Of a DNA stretch of 64,000 nt, positions 52,290 to 60,961 are shown piece by piece. Each line of letters starts with the position of its first letter. Positions within the stretch are counted from its first letter, which is position 1. Source of the stretch: Paenibacillus sp. JJ-100 (GTDB lineage Bacteria; Bacillota; Bacilli; Paenibacillales; Paenibacillaceae); contig NZ_CAOJCM010000009.1 in assembly GCF_948329825.1 (NCBI RefSeq), forward strand, positions 1 through 64,000. Reading direction: 5' to 3'. Under the pieces are notes generated by a model. It saw only the letters and a list, made by a program, of their open reading frames with translations. It was not told the origin of the DNA and made no database searches. The position numbers were made by a program, and so were the translations under genes.

Positions 52290-53122
52290 AGAAACGCAAT
52301 AATCCGATTCGTCTGACACTTAGTTATGTGTTATTAATTATTATTGCCATCGTATCCATCTATCCGGTGCTGTGGATATTTCTGTCGTCCCTGCGTCCGG
52401 GAGCAGCGTTGTTCAGTGAACGTCTATGGCCGGAAAGCTTCACGCTCGCCCATTATGGCGAATTGTTCAACAATCCGTCCTTCATGTATGGAAGATGGTA
52501 CATGAACACGCTGAAGATTGCTTTCTTCACGATGATTTTCTCGACATTAATGGTGACGCTGGGCATGTATGCCTTGTCCCGGTTCCGTTTTCGGGGGCGT
52601 AAAACGATTCTGTCCACGATGCTCATTCTAGGTATGTTCCCAAGCTTCATGAGTATGATCGCCATTTATATTATTTTGCTGCAAATCAAACTGCTCGACA
52701 CACATGCCGCGCTTATACTGGTTTATTCTGCAGGAGCGGTGCTGGGCGGATTCATCGTCAAAGGTTTCTTTGACACCATCCCGCGCAGCCTGGATGAAGC
52801 TGCCCGCATCGATGGTGCAAGTCATCTTCGCGTCTTTACCAGTATCATTCTGCCGTTATCCAAACCGATGCTGACGTATGTTGCGTTAACCAGCTTTACA
52901 GGGGCTTGGATGGATTTTATTTTCGCACGTTTGGTGCTACGGACCAAGGAGAACTGGACCCTTGCCGTTGGTATGTGGGACCTTGTGAACCGGTATCAAG
53001 ACAGTAACTTCACGATGTTTGCTGCCGGAGCCGTACTGATTGCAATCCCGATCACTATGCTGTTTGTGTTCTTGCAGCGCTTCCTCGTTCAAGGCCTAAC
53101 AAGCGGAGCATCCAAAGGATAG
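52286..53122 (+). CDS. malG: maltodextrin ABC transporter permease
   Basis: 278 aa with six predicted membrane helices. The EAA loop IPRSLDEAARIDGASHLRVFTSIILP lies near residue 170, and the N terminus has the usual ILWIFLSSLRPGAALFSE. Its ATG overlaps the malF stop (ATGA). Last gene of the operon; a repeat region and a hairpin follow before the convergent CGTase gene. Confidence 0.93.
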   Translation: MKKRNNPIRLTLSYVLLIIIAIVSIYPVLWIFLSSLRPGAALFSERLWPESFTLAHYGELFNNPSFMYGRWYMNTLKIAFFTMIFSTLMVTLGMYALSRFRFRGRKTILSTMLILGMFPSFMSMIAIYIILLQIKLLDTHAALILVYSAGAVLGGFIVKGFFDTIPRSLDEAARIDGASHLRVFTSIILPLSKPMLTYVALTSFTGAWMDFIFARLVLRTKENWTLAVGMWDLVNRYQDSNFTMFAAGAVLIAIPITMLFVFLQRFLVQGLTSGASKG

Positions 53123-53198
53123 CATTACTCATACCATTAATAGTTAATATCATAATTAGCTGCCGTATTAACGAGGTTTAGCGAGGTTAGTCATACAT

Positions 53199-53330
53199 GC
53201 GGCACTTCAAACTTCAATCAGGCACTTCCGTAATGTCATGTCTTTATCGACTGGCACAGCTGCGGAAGTGCCTGCTTGTGTATTCCATCAACATATGCGG
53301 AAGTGCCAGCTTATGCGTTGCATTAACATA
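53199..53330. repeat. GGCACTTCC repeat cluster downstream of malG
   Basis: Two 35-bp tandem units (53261-53295 and 53296-53330) are identical at 29 of 35 positions, each starting TGCGGAAGTGCC. Two inverted copies of the core, GGCACTTC, lie at 53201 and 53221, so several alternative hairpins can form. It occupies most of the 274-bp gap between converging malG and CGTase genes. Confidence 0.8.
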
Positions 53331-53333
53331 GAA

Positions 53334-53370
53334 AACCCGGAGTATACGCTGTATTAGCGTGCTCCGGGTT
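53334..53370. terminator. hairpin between malG and the CGTase gene
   Basis: AACCCGGAG / CTCCGGGTT arms with an inner ACGCT / AGCGT pair. There is no strong T run on either strand, but the place between converging genes suits a bidirectional stop. Confidence 0.55.
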
Positions 53371-53396
53371 AACTTGTGTTCTTAATAATGAAGCTT

Positions 53397-55553
53397 TTAT
53401 TGCCAGTTCACCGTAACTGTTGCTGTTCCGCTCGCTGGTGCAGTGAAGGTGTGGTTGGAACCGCCTTCCCACGTAATCGTTGATCCGCTTTTCTTGAAAA
53501 ACTTGAACTCCAGTGGTTTACCTGCTGGTACGCTTACATCATAGTACCAGGTCGGGTACGCATGAATGACTTGATTAAATGCAGGTCCAATTGCGTTGGT
53601 ACCCGTGCTCCAGCTGCCAAGCTCAGCCACATTACCTGTCAGATAAATGTTCTGTCCCAGTGTTGTGGAAGCGTTGTTGATAACAAAGCGAACTGTAACC
53701 TGATCACCTGTCAGAATGGTGAAGTTGTTGTACGCATTGCTGTTCACACCATTCGCAGCCACTTTCACAGCATAATTGCCAGCGGCAATGGAAGGGATAG
53801 TTACTTTAATCTGTGTATCTTCCCATGAGGTGATAGCTGCACCGGTAACCGCTGTAGTACCGAAGTATACCGTGCCTTTAGTAGAACCGAACCCGCGACC
53901 GTCAATCGTTACAACATTGCCTGGTTTCCCCATAACTGGACCCACATGACCGATGGTCGGTGTAGTTTCAGCTGCAGTATATTGCCACACCGCTGTTGCT
54001 CCTGCAGCGAGGGTGAACGCATTGACACTGCCATTGCTGGACGTGATATTGTTACCGTTCAGTACGCCACCGAGTACATCGGTGTAAGAGCCAGTCGGCA
54101 GGGACGTGCTCAGCCCAGTGATGTTCACAGGTGTGGAAAGGTTGCGGTTTACCGCGATTACAGCTACACTTTTGCCGAATTTACGCTCGTAAACATATAC
54201 ATCATTGTTGATCCAGCGCTGCTCTGTCGATCCATAAGCAATAGCCGGATTGGACTTGCGCAGAGGTGCCAGTTTGCTAATTACATTGAATGCTGTGGTG
54301 GACTTGGAGAAGGAAGGCATCTTGGCCCGGTTATCCGGATCGCCATTACCTGTCAGATACTGCTCGGTACCGTAGTATATGGCAGGCACACCACGTGAAG
54401 TCAGCGTAAAGGCCAAAGCTTGTTCCAAGCGGCGATTATTGACTGCACTTGTTTTGAACCGATCCATATCATGGTTGTCGATGAATGTGACTTGATCGTT
54501 CACCTGGTTGTAATCAGTAGCTGTGCTGCTGATCATGGAATCCAGAGCGTACATGTTGGACGTGTTATCACGGAACACATTACGCACCGCAGAGTTAAAA
54601 CGGAAGTCGAGGAGACTCATACCCGATTTGTTTGCAAAGTCTGTGTTATCTGCATCGGATGCAGCTGATCCCAGGAACCATTCACCGAAGGTGAACACTG
54701 GCTTGTGTGTGTAGATGGAAGACATCCAGCTCTTTTGCCAGCCGAGAGGCATATGCTTCACTGCATCCACCCGAATACCGTCAACGCCCATGTCGAGCCA
54801 GACCTTAATTGCGTCTTTGAAGTACTTGTCGATGGTTGCATTGTTATGGTTGAAATCTGCGAGGTCGTACAGGTTTTTGTAGATACCGTTCTCCAGAGAA
54901 GAGAAGTCGGAGCCGCCATTGTGATGGAAATAGCCGTTGGTATCATTAGTATATCCACCGACCAGCTTGCCGTTATCGTACAATTTGCCATTCTCGGCAA
55001 AAGAGGTGTCCGTTTCCATGGCAGGGGAAGTGTGATTCGGTGCAAAGTCAATGACAATCTTGATGCCTTTGGCATGAGCAGTCGTAATCAGATTCTGAAA
55101 ATCGGCCATCGTGCCGAAGTATGGATTGGTTTTTTTGAAGTCGCGAGCCCAGTAGCCATGATAGGCTGTATTGGTTACACCGCTATAGTTGATCGTTGCA
55201 AAAATATTTTCGACAGGCTGAGAAATCCACAGAGCTGTGATACCCAGATCACTGAAATAGTTATCATTGATTTTGTTGATTAACCCTTGCCAGTCTCCTC
55301 CGCAATACAGCTTCAGATTGCTGCACGAGGCATCATATGCCGCTCCGGTGGGGTTGTTGGAGGGATTGCCATCCAGAAAGCGGTCCGTAAACACTTGGTA
55401 GATCACATCTGTACTGAAACTCTGCTTGTTAGTAACAGCGGTATCCGGATCAGCGTATACAGCAGAAGCTGGCAAGAACGGCAGGGCGCTGCCGGCAAGC
55501 ATACCGAGGGTCAGTGTGGTACTGAGGATTGCGCGTTTGGCCATTTGGAACAT
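53397..55553 (-). CDS. cgt: cyclomaltodextrin glucanotransferase (CGTase)
   Basis: Secreted enzyme that converts starch to cyclodextrins. 718 aa with a 34-residue signal peptide ending AVYA|D. Subtracting 34 gives standard CGTase numbering: nucleophile D229 (precursor D263, DGIRVDAVKH), acid/base E257 (E291, FTFGEWF), D328 (D362, FIDNHD), and the cyclisation residue Y195 (Y229, KNLYDLAD). Domains A/B are followed by C (about 440-530), an IPT/TIG domain (GHVGPVMGKPGNVVTIDGRGFG) and a C-terminal starch-binding CBM20 (VRFVINNASTTLGQNIYLTG, YPTWYYDVSVPAG, TWEGGSNH). All five domains A-E are complete. A cre-like element sits upstream. Its products are imported and opened by the neighbouring transporter and cyclomaltodextrinase. 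Confidence 0.97.
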   Translation of the reverse strand: MFQMAKRAILSTTLTLGMLAGSALPFLPASAVYADPDTAVTNKQSFSTDVIYQVFTDRFLDGNPSNNPTGAAYDASCSNLKLYCGGDWQGLINKINDNYFSDLGITALWISQPVENIFATINYSGVTNTAYHGYWARDFKKTNPYFGTMADFQNLITTAHAKGIKIVIDFAPNHTSPAMETDTSFAENGKLYDNGKLVGGYTNDTNGYFHHNGGSDFSSLENGIYKNLYDLADFNHNNATIDKYFKDAIKVWLDMGVDGIRVDAVKHMPLGWQKSWMSSIYTHKPVFTFGEWFLGSAASDADNTDFANKSGMSLLDFRFNSAVRNVFRDNTSNMYALDSMISSTATDYNQVNDQVTFIDNHDMDRFKTSAVNNRRLEQALAFTLTSRGVPAIYYGTEQYLTGNGDPDNRAKMPSFSKSTTAFNVISKLAPLRKSNPAIAYGSTEQRWINNDVYVYERKFGKSVAVIAVNRNLSTPVNITGLSTSLPTGSYTDVLGGVLNGNNITSSNGSVNAFTLAAGATAVWQYTAAETTPTIGHVGPVMGKPGNVVTIDGRGFGSTKGTVYFGTTAVTGAAITSWEDTQIKVTIPSIAAGNYAVKVAANGVNSNAYNNFTILTGDQVTVRFVINNASTTLGQNIYLTGNVAELGSWSTGTNAIGPAFNQVIHAYPTWYYDVSVPAGKPLEFKFFKKSGSTITWEGGSNHTFTAPASGTATVTVNWQ

Positions 55554-55611
55554 AGTAATCCACCCTTCACGAATGTAATGGTTTGATCATCAATCAACAG
55601 ACTGACTTAGA

Positions 55612-55626
55612 ATTATAGCGCTTACA
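55612..55626 (-). promoter_or_regulatory. cre-like element overlapping a -10 of the CGTase gene
   Basis: On the minus strand TGTAAGCGCTATAAT: a cre-like core whose 3' end forms a perfect -10 TATAAT, about 60 bp before the CGTase start. The same 15 nt occur at 49387-49401. A CcpA complex bound here would block the promoter. No good -35 is seen. Confidence 0.6.
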
Positions 55627-55684
55627 ATATATAGAGTTGTTTTAGAAAAACGTTCCACTCCCTCCTTCCAGGCATAAACGCCAA

Positions 55685-55720
55685 CAACCCCGGCATCTCC
55701 TTAAGGAGTTACCGGGGTTG
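55685..55720. terminator. hairpin between cyclomaltodextrinase and CGTase genes
   Basis: CAACCCCGG / CCGGGGTTG arms with an inner CTCC-TTAA-GGAG stem. On the minus strand it lies after the cyclomaltodextrinase gene (227 bp) and before the CGTase promoter; T run weak. The rest of the gap 55554-55947 is AT-rich with no gene. Confidence 0.5.
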
Positions 55721-55947
55721 TCCTAAACCACTGGGGTTTAAAAGCATGGCCCTCGAGTTATGATCACATCGTTATCTTAAGAAAAAAACAGTTTTATGTC
55801 AATAACTTTCTTAGGAGTATTATTTTTCTAATTATATATTTACAAAAAACGAAAAAATCGATGCTCTCTCGCCGCCAATTCAATGATAAGAAAAGGCGGA
55901 GGAGAGAGGAAAGCAATCGAGAAGCTAGTATTTTTTTATGTTAAATA

Positions 55948-57720
55948 TCAGGCTTCTGCGGGCTGTTTAACTTCGAGCTGCAATAAGGAGAAGCCATAAG
56001 CCGCTAAATCCAGCGTCAATGTATTCTGTCTGGCCTCAAACGGTTTAGAAGAGAACAGGTCACGCCAAATATGTTGGTCCCCCCATCCAAGTTCCAGCTT
56101 ACAAGGCTCATCACTGGCGTTCATGACCAGCAATATACGCTCACCTGTTTCTGAATCAATACGCTCCATTGCAAGACAAGGGTCTCCAGCTTGTGCATAC
56201 ACCATTTTCATCTCTGCGCTACGCAGTGCGGGGTGTTTTTTGCGTAACTCAATGGTACGCGTGAAAAATGTGAGCAGTTCATGATTCTGTTTCGTTACAT
56301 CCCATTCCATACATTTGCGACAGCCAGGATCGTAACCGCCATCCAGTCCGACTTCATCCCCGTAATAGACGCAAGGCGCACCTGGATACGAGAACAGTAA
56401 TGTTACGGCCAGCTTCATCTTTCTTATGTCACCATCACATAAGGTAAGCAAACGCGGAGTGTCATGACTTCCCAGCAGATTGAAGGCGGTCTCGGTTACC
56501 GTTTGTGAATAAGCTGCAAGCAGTTTGCCAATCTCATTGGCGAATCCAAGTCCATCCAGCTTGCCATGTACAGTGTAGTCCAGCACGGAATTGGTAAACG
56601 GGTAATTCATGACAGCATCAAACTGGTCACCTTGCAGCCACATCAAAGAATCATGCCAGATTTCGCCGAGCAAATAGGCATCTGGCTTAATCGCTTTAAC
56701 CGTTTGACGGAACTCTCGCCAGAACTGGTGATCCACTTCATTGGCTACATCTAGCCGCCAGCCATCAATATCCATCTCTTCAACCCAGTAACGGGCGACC
56801 TCCAGCAGATATGCCTTTACATCAGGGTGTTCCGTGTTCAGCTTGGGCATCAGCGGTTCGAAGGCAAAGGTCTCATACGTCGGGATACCTTCTTCTACAC
56901 GAGGCGGCCAATCTTTAATGTAGAACCAGTCTGCGTAAGGAGAAGCTGATCCATTTTTCATCACATCGACAAAAGGAGGGAACTCTCTTCCCGAATGGTT
57001 GAACACAGCATCCAGGACGACTCGTATCCCACGAGCATGGCACGCATCTACAAGTGCTCTCAATTGCTCGTTCGTGCCAAATTGGGGATCGACTTTCAGG
57101 TAGTTAGCCGTATTGTATTTATGATTGGTCGTTGCCTCGAATAAAGGGCAGAAATAAATCGCTGTTATGCCTAGCTTACTAAGGTGATCGAGGTGATCCA
57201 TTACACCTTGAAGGTCTCCACCAAAGAAGTTTACCGGTGTTGGCTCACCGCCCCAAGGTTCTGCATTGGCCGGCGTGAGAGAAGGGTCGCCATTCGCAAA
57301 CCGTTCAGGAAAAATCTGATAAAAAACAGCATCCTTAACCCAGGCAGGAGGTTCGAAAATATCTGCCGGATTCATGAAAGGAAAATCGAACATTTCAAGC
57401 GGGTGATCTGGCAGTGCCTGTTCGAATCCACGCTCGGTCATCCAGACAGACTCTTCTCCTTTAACTAGTTGGAAACTGTACCGCAGTCTGCGATAGGGTG
57501 GAGATGCTTCAGCTTCCCAATAATCAAACATCTCATCACGAGCAAAGATTCGCATGGGAATATGCGTGATGGTCCGATCCCAGGCATATTTATCCCCTGT
57601 AATAGCGATTACGGCATCCAAATCCCCTCGTTTGGATCGTAAGCGCAGATGCATCGTTGTACGATTGTAAGCATAGGACCAGTTCAGTTTCGGGCGATGA
57701 TAGATCGCTTCAAGAATCAT
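55948..57720 (-). CDS. cyclomaltodextrinase / neopullulanase (GH13_20)
   Basis: Opens cyclodextrins and cleaves pullulan or maltodextrins in the cytoplasm. 590 aa, no signal peptide. An N-terminal domain of about 120 residues (ILEAIYHRPKLNWSYAYNRTTMHLRLRSK) is the CBM34-like dimerisation domain of this subfamily. The GH13 barrel follows with VFYQIFPERFANGD, VVLDAVFNHSG, nucleophile in DGWRLDVANEVDH (the VANE motif marks GH13_20), acid/base Glu in LLGEIWH, and LLGSHDTPR. The start at 57720 is set by AAGGAG 7 nt upstream; the 30-codon in-frame extension is rejected because it overlaps the preceding terminator. Processes what the Cgt/MalEFG system delivers. Confidence 0.94.
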   Translation of the reverse strand: MILEAIYHRPKLNWSYAYNRTTMHLRLRSKRGDLDAVIAITGDKYAWDRTITHIPMRIFARDEMFDYWEAEASPPYRRLRYSFQLVKGEESVWMTERGFEQALPDHPLEMFDFPFMNPADIFEPPAWVKDAVFYQIFPERFANGDPSLTPANAEPWGGEPTPVNFFGGDLQGVMDHLDHLSKLGITAIYFCPLFEATTNHKYNTANYLKVDPQFGTNEQLRALVDACHARGIRVVLDAVFNHSGREFPPFVDVMKNGSASPYADWFYIKDWPPRVEEGIPTYETFAFEPLMPKLNTEHPDVKAYLLEVARYWVEEMDIDGWRLDVANEVDHQFWREFRQTVKAIKPDAYLLGEIWHDSLMWLQGDQFDAVMNYPFTNSVLDYTVHGKLDGLGFANEIGKLLAAYSQTVTETAFNLLGSHDTPRLLTLCDGDIRKMKLAVTLLFSYPGAPCVYYGDEVGLDGGYDPGCRKCMEWDVTKQNHELLTFFTRTIELRKKHPALRSAEMKMVYAQAGDPCLAMERIDSETGERILLVMNASDEPCKLELGWGDQHIWRDLFSSKPFEARQNTLTLDLAAYGFSLLQLEVKQPAEA

Positions 57721-57783
57721 GGAATCACTCCTTGGCTTGATGAATGAATGTGAGATAAGGCTAGTAATTGCTCCAGAAAACGC

Positions 57784-57824
57784 AAAAAAGGTACAACCTC
57801 TCCAGTTCACGAGGTTGTACCTTT
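57784..57824 (-). terminator. terminator of the paralogue B gene
   Basis: Perfect 14-bp stem AAAGGTACAACCTC / GAGGTTGTACCTTT with a 10-nt loop, with TTTTTT on the minus strand. It ends paralogue B and lies just upstream of the cyclomaltodextrinase start. Confidence 0.92.
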
Positions 57825-57915
57825 CGGCAGCATAGCCTTTTGATTATAGGGCTATTATACGAATATTTCTTGCAAAAGAAAACACTTTTTTTTCCTTAAT
57901 TATCAAATTTGTTGA

Positions 57916-58494
57916 TTACATCTCGAATCCCAAGGATTCTCCGTATGCTTTGATTTCTTTATGGTACTGCTCAATACTTTTGCGGCCTGTAGCAATTTTG
58001 TCATTGCCCTGCTTGAAGACGGTCCGATTGATTGTCGTTTTGGACACGGACTTTTTAAACAATTGATATGCTTCTAGCTGTGCATAGCTGCCTTTAATCA
58101 ATTTGTTATGGATTTTTTTCAGTTCCGCATTTTCAGGTTTGATCTGTTTCAACATGGAAACATACTTGGTGTAGTTCGGGATGACCGTATTGTTCAGTTT
58201 CAAAAAGAAAGATTTACGGTTTGAAGATGTAATGTAGGTATCTCCGGCTACAGCATTCAGCGCTTTCTTTTCATAACTAGCCGTGGCTTCCAAAGCCTCT
58301 AAATAATCCAGGAATTCTTGATCTTCCGCGGTAAGCTGTTGTTCTTCTTCATAGTCGTAATCTACTATGCTTTCTTCACTGGATGTTGAAGTTGTTGTGT
58401 CATCAGCTGCTGAAGCATAGGCCCCTGCTGGAATCAATGTACCGCCAAGCAAAACGATACTCATCAAGATGGATAGAATCCAATTTTTTTTCAT
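57916..58494 (-). CDS. secreted protein, paralogue B
   Basis: 192 aa with a Sec signal peptide (ILSILMSIVLLGGTLIPAGAYA|SAADD), a Ser/Thr then acidic linker (TSTSSEESIVDYDYEEEQQ), and a helical domain related to that of the protein at 47126-47740: NRKSFFLKLNNTVIPNYTKYV, ELKKIHNKLIKGSYAQLEAY, FKQGNDKIATGR. No known family recognised. The ATG at 58494 begins the signal peptide, with GGGGA about 10 nt upstream; the longer reading has no site. Flanks the starch cluster on the right as paralogue A does on the left. Function unknown. Confidence 0.8.
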   Translation of the reverse strand: MKKNWILSILMSIVLLGGTLIPAGAYASAADDTTTSTSSEESIVDYDYEEEQQLTAEDQEFLDYLEALEATASYEKKALNAVAGDTYITSSNRKSFFLKLNNTVIPNYTKYVSMLKQIKPENAELKKIHNKLIKGSYAQLEAYQLFKKSVSKTTINRTVFKQGNDKIATGRKSIEQYHKEIKAYGESLGFEM

Positions 58495-58752
58495 GTCAGC
58501 CTGTCCCCTGTCTATATATGTGATTTTCATTATAAGGGATAATCTAACATAGGAGGCAGTCGAAATACAGGTATAATTTAGCAATAGTTGATTTAAGTAA
58601 GTCAAAGTAACAATTACATATAATTTCAAAAAAAGCTGAGTATGCTCAGAAGATCTGTAAGATGGATTACAAGTGAATCATAGGATCGAAATGATTATGG
58701 AATGTAGGGAGAAGAGTTAAAAAAGTTTTCAAGACAACTCCCAAATAAATGC

Positions 58753-58781
58753 TTGTCTAAATTAACCAACTCTATTACAAT
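58753..58781 (+). promoter_or_regulatory. promoter of the iron-siderophore transporter operon
   Basis: TTGTCT (58753-58758) and TACAAT (58776-58781) with a 17-bp spacer, 54 bp before the binding-protein ATG. A Fur box follows immediately, over the expected transcription start. The upstream part of the gap 58495-58752 shows no gene. Confidence 0.7.
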
Positions 58782-58787
58782 ACAATT

Positions 58788-58806
58788 GATAATGAGATTC
58801 AATATC
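58788..58806. promoter_or_regulatory. Fur box of the siderophore transporter operon
   Basis: GATAATGAGATTCAATATC matches the 19-bp Fur consensus GATAATGATAATCATTATC at 16 of 19 positions. Located just downstream of the -10, where bound Fur-Fe would block initiation. Confidence 0.88.
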
Positions 58807-58834
58807 AATTAGATGAGAAGGGGAGACAAGTTTC

Positions 58835-59854
58835 ATGTTTCGATTCAGCAAAAAGTTATATATTTATGCAGCGTTAATTCTTATGATATCGCTGCTGGCG
58901 GGTTGTACTTCAGGGGGAAGTGCGGGTAACAACAATGCAGCAAGCTCGGCAACGAGCGGAAGCAGCACAGAAGGTAGTGCTGAGGGAGATACAGCGAACC
59001 AAGCGGCAGATGAGACCCGAGTTATCAAACATGCCATGGGCGAAACGAAAGTCACGGGAACGCCGCAACGAATTGTTACGTTGTTCCAAGGTGCGAATGA
59101 TGTTGTCGTGGCACTTGACGTTAAACCAGCGGGTGTCGTTGAATCATGGGTTCAACAGCCTGTATACGAATATCTGCGTAAAGATCTGGACGGTGTACCC
59201 CAAGTGGGACAAGAAACTCAGCCGAACTTGGAAGAGATCAACAAGTTGAAGCCTGATCTCATTATCGCAACTAAAATCAGACACGAAGAGATCTACGACC
59301 AGTTGTCTCAGATTGCACCAACCGTCGTGACCGAAACGCTGTTTGACTGGAAAGAAACGCTCCAGATTGCAGGAGAAGCGATGAATAAAACAGAGGAATC
59401 GAGCAAACTGCTCGCTGATTGGGACGCACGTGTAGCGGATTTCAAAGAGAAGATGGGAGACCGTCTGCCAATGGAAGCAACGATTACGAACTTCAGAGCA
59501 GATCAGGTTCGTATTTTCTACATGGGGTATGCAGGTAAAATTCTGAAGGAACTTGGTTTCACAAGACCCGCAGGACATGATGCAGATACATGGGGAATTG
59601 AACTGACATCCAAAGAGGCTATTCCGGATATGAATGCAGACATGATCTTCAACTTCAATTCAGGTACAGATGCGGCTGCGATTGAGAAAAATTATAAAGA
59701 TTGGACAAGCAGCCCTTTATGGAAAAACCTCGATGCGGTGAAAAACAATCAGTTGTATCAGGTTGATGAGGTAGCCTGGAACATGGCGGGCGGATACATA
59801 TCAGCCAACATGATGCTGGATGATCTATATAAGCAGTTCAACCTGACTAAATAA
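58835..59854 (+). CDS. iron-siderophore binding lipoprotein
   Basis: 339 aa substrate-binding protein of the FecB/FhuD class III fold. Lipobox LLAGC (Cys near residue 24), then a long Ser/Ala/Gly-rich linker to residue 60. Fold landmarks: RIVTLFQGANDVVVALDVKPAGVVE, QPNLEEINKLKPDLIIATKIRHEEIYDQLSQIAPTV, the long backbone helix, and a C-terminal WNMAGGYISANMMLDDLYKQF. It resembles Bacillus YfiY/YxeB-type receptors for hydroxamate or citrate-type siderophores; the ligand is not certain. AAGGGGAGA lies 8-10 nt upstream. First gene of a Fur-controlled operon. Confidence 0.92.
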   Translation: MFRFSKKLYIYAALILMISLLAGCTSGGSAGNNNAASSATSGSSTEGSAEGDTANQAADETRVIKHAMGETKVTGTPQRIVTLFQGANDVVVALDVKPAGVVESWVQQPVYEYLRKDLDGVPQVGQETQPNLEEINKLKPDLIIATKIRHEEIYDQLSQIAPTVVTETLFDWKETLQIAGEAMNKTEESSKLLADWDARVADFKEKMGDRLPMEATITNFRADQVRIFYMGYAGKILKELGFTRPAGHDADTWGIELTSKEAIPDMNADMIFNFNSGTDAAAIEKNYKDWTSSPLWKNLDAVKNNQLYQVDEVAWNMAGGYISANMMLDDLYKQFNLTK

Positions 59855-59858
59855 TAGG

Positions 59859-59920
59859 AACAGGATCTGCCATGCACCAGAACTTTCGTGAGCGAAGTGT
59901 AGGAGCAGGCAGATCCTGTT
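59859..59920 (+). repeat. intercistronic hairpin between binding protein and permease genes
   Basis: 13-bp perfect arms AACAGGATCTGCC / GGCAGATCCTGTT enclose a 36-nt loop with an inner ACTTTCG / CGAAGT stem. It starts 5 nt after the stop and ends in TTTCAC, too few T for full termination. Such hairpins often stabilise the upstream message so that the binding protein is made in excess. Confidence 0.75.
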
Positions 59921-59947
59921 TCACTTTATAGATGAAAGAGTGAGAGT

Positions 59948-60961
59948 ATGTTTCCCCTTTTTACCAAGGTGAGTGCGAAAATATATGGGTTGATCGGATT
60001 GTTATTTCTAATGCTGTTTGCGGCAACCGCAAGCATGATTCTGGGACGCACACCTATTACGTTTCACATGTTGTGGGATGCGTATCAGTCCTATGATGGG
60101 ACGTCGGTAGAACATGTAGTACTTCTGACAGAACGATTGCCACGTACGATAATTGCGGCTGTTGTAGGTGCAAGTCTTGCTGCCGCAGGTGGGCTGATGC
60201 AAGCGCTGACACGTAATCCACTGGCATCACCGAGTGTGTTCGGAATCAACTCAGGTGCAATATTCTGTATTGTTATTGCTGTTGTGGTGCTGTCTGTGTC
60301 TTCCTTGACCACAATGATGTGGTTTGGATTTGCGGGCGCGGCGATCTCCGCAGCTATTGTATACATGCTTGGCTCTCTCGGCCGTGATGGACTGACGCCG
60401 ATTAAAATTGTGCTTGCCGGTACTGCGATCTCAGCCTTGTTTGCTTCCTTTACTCAGGCGATTCTTGTGCTCGACGGCACCGGACTGCAAGATGTATTGT
60501 TCTGGCTTGCCGGTTCGGTCAGTGGGCGAACGCTAGAGATGTTGTACCCGGTGTTACCTTATATGGCGGTGGCAGCACTGATATCGCTATTCATGGGACG
60601 AGCGATCAACCTGTTATTAACAGGAGATGATATTGCTAAGGGTATGGGACAGAATGTGCTCTTGGTCAAAGTGTTGATGGGCGTTGTTACCGTGTTACTG
60701 GCGGGTGGTTCCGTTGCCGTAGCTGGTTCGATCGGTTTGGTAGGTCTTGTTGTACCTCATATTATGCGTACTTTGGTGGGCAATGATTATCGCTGGCTCA
60801 TTCCTTATTGCTTCCTGGGTGGAGCGATTCTGTTGATGTCAGCCGATGTCGTAGCAAGGCTTGTGATTATACCGCAGGAAGTTCCGCTTGGCGTGATGAC
60901 GGCCTTAATCGGAGGTCCTTTCTTCGTATATATCGCCCGCAAGGGGGTGACGAAGATATGA
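59948..60961 (+). CDS. FecCD family iron-siderophore permease 1
   Basis: 337 aa with about nine to ten membrane helices. Family blocks: LPRTIIAAVVGASLAAAGGLMQALTRNPLASPSVFGINSGA near residue 65, GDDIAKGMGQNV (ATPase-coupling helix region), and VAGSIGLVGLVVPHIMRTLVGNDYRWLIP. Forms a heterodimeric channel with the next gene product. Start ATG at 59948 with a GAGTGAGAG site. Its stop overlaps the next start. Confidence 0.93.
   Translation: MFPLFTKVSAKIYGLIGLLFLMLFAATASMILGRTPITFHMLWDAYQSYDGTSVEHVVLLTERLPRTIIAAVVGASLAAAGGLMQALTRNPLASPSVFGINSGAIFCIVIAVVVLSVSSLTTMMWFGFAGAAISAAIVYMLGSLGRDGLTPIKIVLAGTAISALFASFTQAILVLDGTGLQDVLFWLAGSVSGRTLEMLYPVLPYMAVAALISLFMGRAINLLLTGDDIAKGMGQNVLLVKVLMGVVTVLLAGGSVAVAGSIGLVGLVVPHIMRTLVGNDYRWLIPYCFLGGAILLMSADVVARLVIIPQEVPLGVMTALIGGPFFVYIARKGVTKI

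Noticed and set aside
60808..60957. N-terminal extension of the second FecCD permease
   Set aside because: It would overlap the first permease gene by 150 bp; the ATGA overlap with a ribosome binding site gives a normal start at 60958.
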